Shown here piece after piece: positions 22,216-24,467 of a DNA stretch of 24,467 bases (its first letter is position 1; every line of letters begins with the position of its first letter). Below the pieces are notes generated by a model that saw only the letters and a program-made list of their open reading frames with translations, had not been told where the DNA came from and ran no database searches. The position numbers were made by a program, and so were the translations under genes. Location of the stretch: the NCBI GenBank assembly GCA_003254885.1, contig QANT01007570.1, positions 1 through 24,467 of the forward strand. Reading direction: 5' to 3'. This stretch comes from Purshia tridentata. Lineage: Eukaryota; Streptophyta; Magnoliopsida; Rosales; Rosaceae.

Positions 22216-22920
22216 GAGAAGCTTGATCAATGGTAGACCTGAACCGATGCTCTTCATAGGTTTCTCGAAGAAGCCTCTGTTCATGCTAGAAGGAAGTTAT
22301 CTAAACTTATTTTACACTATGCTATATATTGTCAATATATTTCTAGATGAATGGATATATTGTTCCATGAGCAGAGGTAGCATAAAATTCAATCAATAGG
22401 TACTATGAGAGGATGATTGATGAAACGACTAAGAAATTGTTGATGCAAGCATGCTAGGAGCATGGCACGGAGGCGTCTGCCTTCTGAAAAGCAAGACTTC
22501 ACCAGATGGTGCTACAACTGCTCTATGGCCTCCTCGATTAAAACATCAAAAGAACCATGGCATAGTGAGCATGGCACGGCCAAGCAAAAGGCAGCAAAGA
22601 TGGGTACTTCTAGGCATCTGAATACGGGCTACACATTCGGTGGACTAAGAGCAAGAAAAACTCAGCCACTACGTACTCCAGATCGGAAAGTAAAGGAAGC
22701 TAAGAATTCGTTACTTTTACTTCTTCCTTACCATGTTGTTTATTGTGCTTATGTGAATTGTCTTTGAATCTACTATATTTGCACAATATTACTGCCATGT
22801 GATCACTCATCTTCATGTGAGACTATTATTCCATGATAAAACTGTATATGTTGTATTCTTATAGTGCGAGATGCTCACTATTTTAGAATTAGAGATTGAG
22901 TTTTAAAACGAATTATGGAC
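22216..22920 (+). other. Retroelement interior without recognisable coding sequence
   Basis: Composition returns to AT-rich. GAGCATGGCACGG occurs twice (22458-22470 and 22567-22579). One open frame, 22462-22767, gives a 101-residue basic peptide with no recognisable domain. It could be rearranged gag or pol sequence. No RT or RNase H motif (such as YxDD) was seen in any frame. Confidence 0.4.
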
Positions 22921-22923
22921 TAA

Positions 22924-23085
22924 GGACCCAAATCGGAAAAACTACTAGAATCCGGAAAGTTTAAGAAAGTATGGGAAGGCCCTTACGAAGTCATGGCAGT
23001 CTTCGGAAAAGGGGCCTATAAACTTTGAGAACTCCGAACTGGGAAGGACTTGCCGAGACCTTGGAACGCCATTCATTTAAAAAAT
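22924..23085 (+). pseudogene. Integrase C-terminal fragment of a Gypsy polyprotein
   Basis: One frame reads KSEKLLESGKFKKVWEGPYE, then VMAVFGKGAYKL, stop (TGA at 23026-23028), ELRTGKDLPRPWNAIHLK. The WEGPY...YKL...PRPWN...HLK pattern is the conserved end of Ty3/Gypsy integrase in Athila/Tat-type elements. An in-frame TAA lies directly upstream (22921-22923) and no catalytic core or zinc-binding domain precedes it. Only the tail survives. Confidence 0.85.
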
Positions 23086-23109
23086 ATATATATATATATA
23101 TATATATAT
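23084..23109. repeat. (AT)n microsatellite after the integrase remnant
   Basis: About thirteen AT units lie immediately downstream of the last integrase-like codons. The tract marks the change from pol-derived sequence to the non-coding 3' region. Confidence 0.9.
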
Positions 23110-23237
23110 TATGTTTGAAAGTGTTCTTGTTCATTATTTCTTCATGCATGATACTTTTTCGGGGAATAGTATTAATAACAACTGATGAATTTGAATGAAA
23201 ACTGAGCATCTCTTCTTGAAAATGAAATAAGGACTTT

Positions 23238-23705
23238 GAACGTTCGAAAGAGGACGTCCGAGAAAATGCATATGTTATGGACGTCTTCCATCGAAGCACT
23301 GAATGCTCGAAAGGATGACATTCAAGAAAACAATGTACGCTACGAATGTCTTCGATCGAAGTAATGAATGTTCGAAAAAAGGCGTTCGAGTATTTTACGT
23401 ATGCCATAAACGTCTTCGATCTAAGCATTGAATGATCGGAAAAAAAGACGTTCGAGAATTTGTGCACGCTATGAACATCTTTCATCGAAGCACTGAACGC
23501 TCGAAAAGATGACGTTCAAGGAAACCACGTACGCTACGAATGTCTTCGATCGAAGCAGTGAATGTTCGAAAGAAGACGTTCGAGAAATTGCGTACGCTAT
23601 GAACATCTTCAATTGAAGCATTGAATATTCGATTGAAGCATTGAACGTTCGAAAGAAGGCGTTCGAGAAATTGCGGATGCTATGAATATTTTCGATCAAA
23701 ACACC
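23238..23705 (+). repeat. Tandem array of about seven ~63-bp units
   Basis: Units start with GAAyGyTCGAAA, continue with GACGTTCGAG and TACGCTATGAAC, and end with ATCTTCGATCGAAGCATT. Approximate unit starts are 23238, 23301, 23366, 23430, 23495, 23560 and 23643. Units 1 and 4 share CATCGAAGCACT, units 2 and 5 share AAGATGAC.TTCAAG and TACGCTACGAATGTCTTC, and units 3 and 6 pair likewise, so the repeat appears organised as trimers. Unit 6 carries an extra internal duplication of ATTGAAGCATTGAA. Minus-strand frames 22991-23485 and 23469-23720 merely read through the array. Confidence 0.9.
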
Positions 23706-23838
23706 AAACGTACTTGACATATGAAAGAAAAATGTATTTAATAGTTCATATTTTATTAGAATGGGAAAAAGCGGGAAAACAGATTACAGAAGGCACACAC
23801 GCAAGTTGAATTCACACAAAGAGATGAATTCCTCATAA

Positions 23839-24054
23839 CTATCTCTTGCTCGGAGAATCAGAACCATCGACCATTGAAGATGAAGGGAGCATCGAAGCGT
23901 CAACATTCGTGGTAGTAAGAAGATCTCCTGGAATTGGATCTTCAGCAGCCATTTCTCCAAAAGAAGGGCTTGAAACAGGAACTCGATCGCCCGGGCACGT
24001 CCCGATGAGGTAATCATAAGGCTCGGAGATTTTTTGAATTTGTAGGAATGCCAT
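23839..24054 (-). CDS. Small antisense ORF in the retroelement 3' region (71 aa), function unknown
   Basis: An ATG (24052-24054) opens 71 codons rich in Ser, Pro, Asp and Glu after a short N-terminus (MAFLQIQKISEPYDYLIG). Composition looks more protein-like than the surrounding frames, but no domain is recognised. It lies antisense to the element, downstream of pol, the position where some Tat-lineage elements carry an extra antisense gene. An in-frame TGA upstream on the minus strand (about 24064-24068) closes the frame. It may be a truncated remnant of such an ORF or chance; an overlapping frame at 23784-24017 is the likely shadow. Confidence 0.3.
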   Translation of the reverse strand: MAFLQIQKISEPYDYLIGTCPGDRVPVSSPSFGEMAAEDPIPGDLLTTTNVDASMLPSSSMVDGSDSPSKR

Positions 24055-24182
24055 ATTTATGAGAAATCATGCTCCCCAAATTACCATCATATTTGATTAA
24101 TTAAACTGAATTGACTGGTAAGGATACTCGAGCTGATTTCTGGTGAGCAGAAACTAGACATAACAATGGTCGTTTTAAGACC

Positions 24183-24365
24183 AAGATCACCTCAATCTGA
24201 CCTCGGATGTATTTTTGGTGACATTTCTAAGTTGACCATAAAATCTGCAAGTCTAAAAAGTAAATTCCTCTTTAAAGATCACCTCAATCTGACCTCGGAT
24301 GTATTTTTGTTGACATTTCTAAGTTGACCGTAAAATCTGCAAGTCTAAAAAGTAAATTCCTCTTT
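24183..24365. repeat. 92-bp tandem duplication
   Basis: Two copies (24183-24273 and 24275-24365) begin AAGATCACCTCAATCTGACC and end TAAATTCCTCTTT. They differ at very few positions (GGTG/GTTG and CCATA/CCGTA), so the duplication is recent compared with the decay of the integrase remnant. Confidence 0.9.
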
Positions 24366-24467
24366 GCACGTATATATTTTTCACTTGTCTGTGTATTTCT
24401 CTTGAGTTAATCTTAACTGGACTTTGTTTGGGTAATAGTAGGTCACTGAAACTTGATTTTATTATTC
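24366..24467. other. Right edge of window, unassigned
   Basis: About 100 AT-rich bases with no feature. No polypurine tract or LTR start was recognised, so the element, if continuous, ends beyond the window. Confidence 0.4.

Larger units (their letters stand above)
19887..24467 (+). mobile_element. Decayed non-autonomous Ty3/Gypsy-type LTR retrotransposon (partial, 3' LTR beyond window)
   Basis: In + orientation I see a 5' LTR (19887-20338), a primer-binding site, about 2.5 kb lacking recognisable gag, protease, reverse transcriptase or RNase H, an integrase C-terminal remnant (22924-23085), an (AT)n tract, a 63-bp tandem array, a short antisense ORF and a 92-bp duplication. The integrase tail, ending in PRPWNAIHLK with no chromodomain after it, is of the Athila/Tat type. 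Tandem repeats after pol and antisense ORFs are known features of Tat/Ogre-lineage elements. No copy of the LTR recurs before the window ends, so the right end and target-site duplication are unknown. It cannot encode its own replication. That the part beyond 23.7 kb belongs to the same element is inference. Confidence 0.8.

Noticed and set aside
22991..23485. 164-codon minus-strand frame
   Set aside because: It spans the 63-bp array, the (AT)n tract (IYIYIYIY) and the integrase tail in reverse; it is a repeat artefact.
23238..23705. Regularly spaced repeats that could suggest a CRISPR array
   Set aside because: The units are directly adjacent and diverge along their whole length with no unique spacers, and the context is plant nuclear retroelement DNA.

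Overview
The window looks like nuclear DNA of a dicotyledonous plant. It has AT-rich intergenic sequence, GT-AG introns, plant-specific gene families and a plant Ty3/Gypsy-type retroelement. A woody rosid such as a Rosaceae species is my guess from overall look, not something shown here. One N at 20438 suggests a draft assembly. No rRNA, tRNA, CRISPR or prokaryotic structure was seen.

Layout: (1) 1-900 is an upstream region with five ACGT-core boxes and a TATA box. (2) 1517-4884 (+) is a complete three-exon class II trehalose-6-phosphate synthase gene (TPS7-like, 854 aa) with an additional intron in its 5' leader. (3) 7681-9024 (-) is an intronless DUF641/GIL1-like gene (447 aa). (4) 9.3-14.0 kb is a long AT-rich intergenic stretch with no gene I can support. 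(5) 14400-17039 (-) is a complete six-exon ERD2/KDEL-receptor gene (215 aa), which I reconstructed exon by exon. A perfect UPRE-type box (TGACGTGG) lies 136 bp upstream of its ATG. (6) 17.3-19.9 kb is another AT-rich intergenic stretch. (7) From 19887 to the right edge lies a decayed LTR retrotransposon in + orientation. It consists of a 452-bp LTR (TGTT...AACA), a primer-binding site, a GC-rich internally repetitive block with no recognisable gag, protease or RT, an integrase C-terminal remnant with one stop, an (AT)n tract, a 63-bp tandem array with apparent three-unit higher-order structure, a small antisense ORF and a 92-bp duplication. The 3' LTR is not in the window.

The three host genes are unrelated: sugar signalling, light/gravity growth responses, and ER protein retrieval. 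Nothing suggests they work together. I found no convincing new multi-gene system. The strongest candidate for something under-described is the retroelement. Its coding interior is nearly gone and has been replaced by a repetitive GC-rich block, while its 3' region carries a higher-order tandem array and an antisense ORF. That layout resembles Tat/Ogre-lineage 3' regions, which are known to seed satellites.
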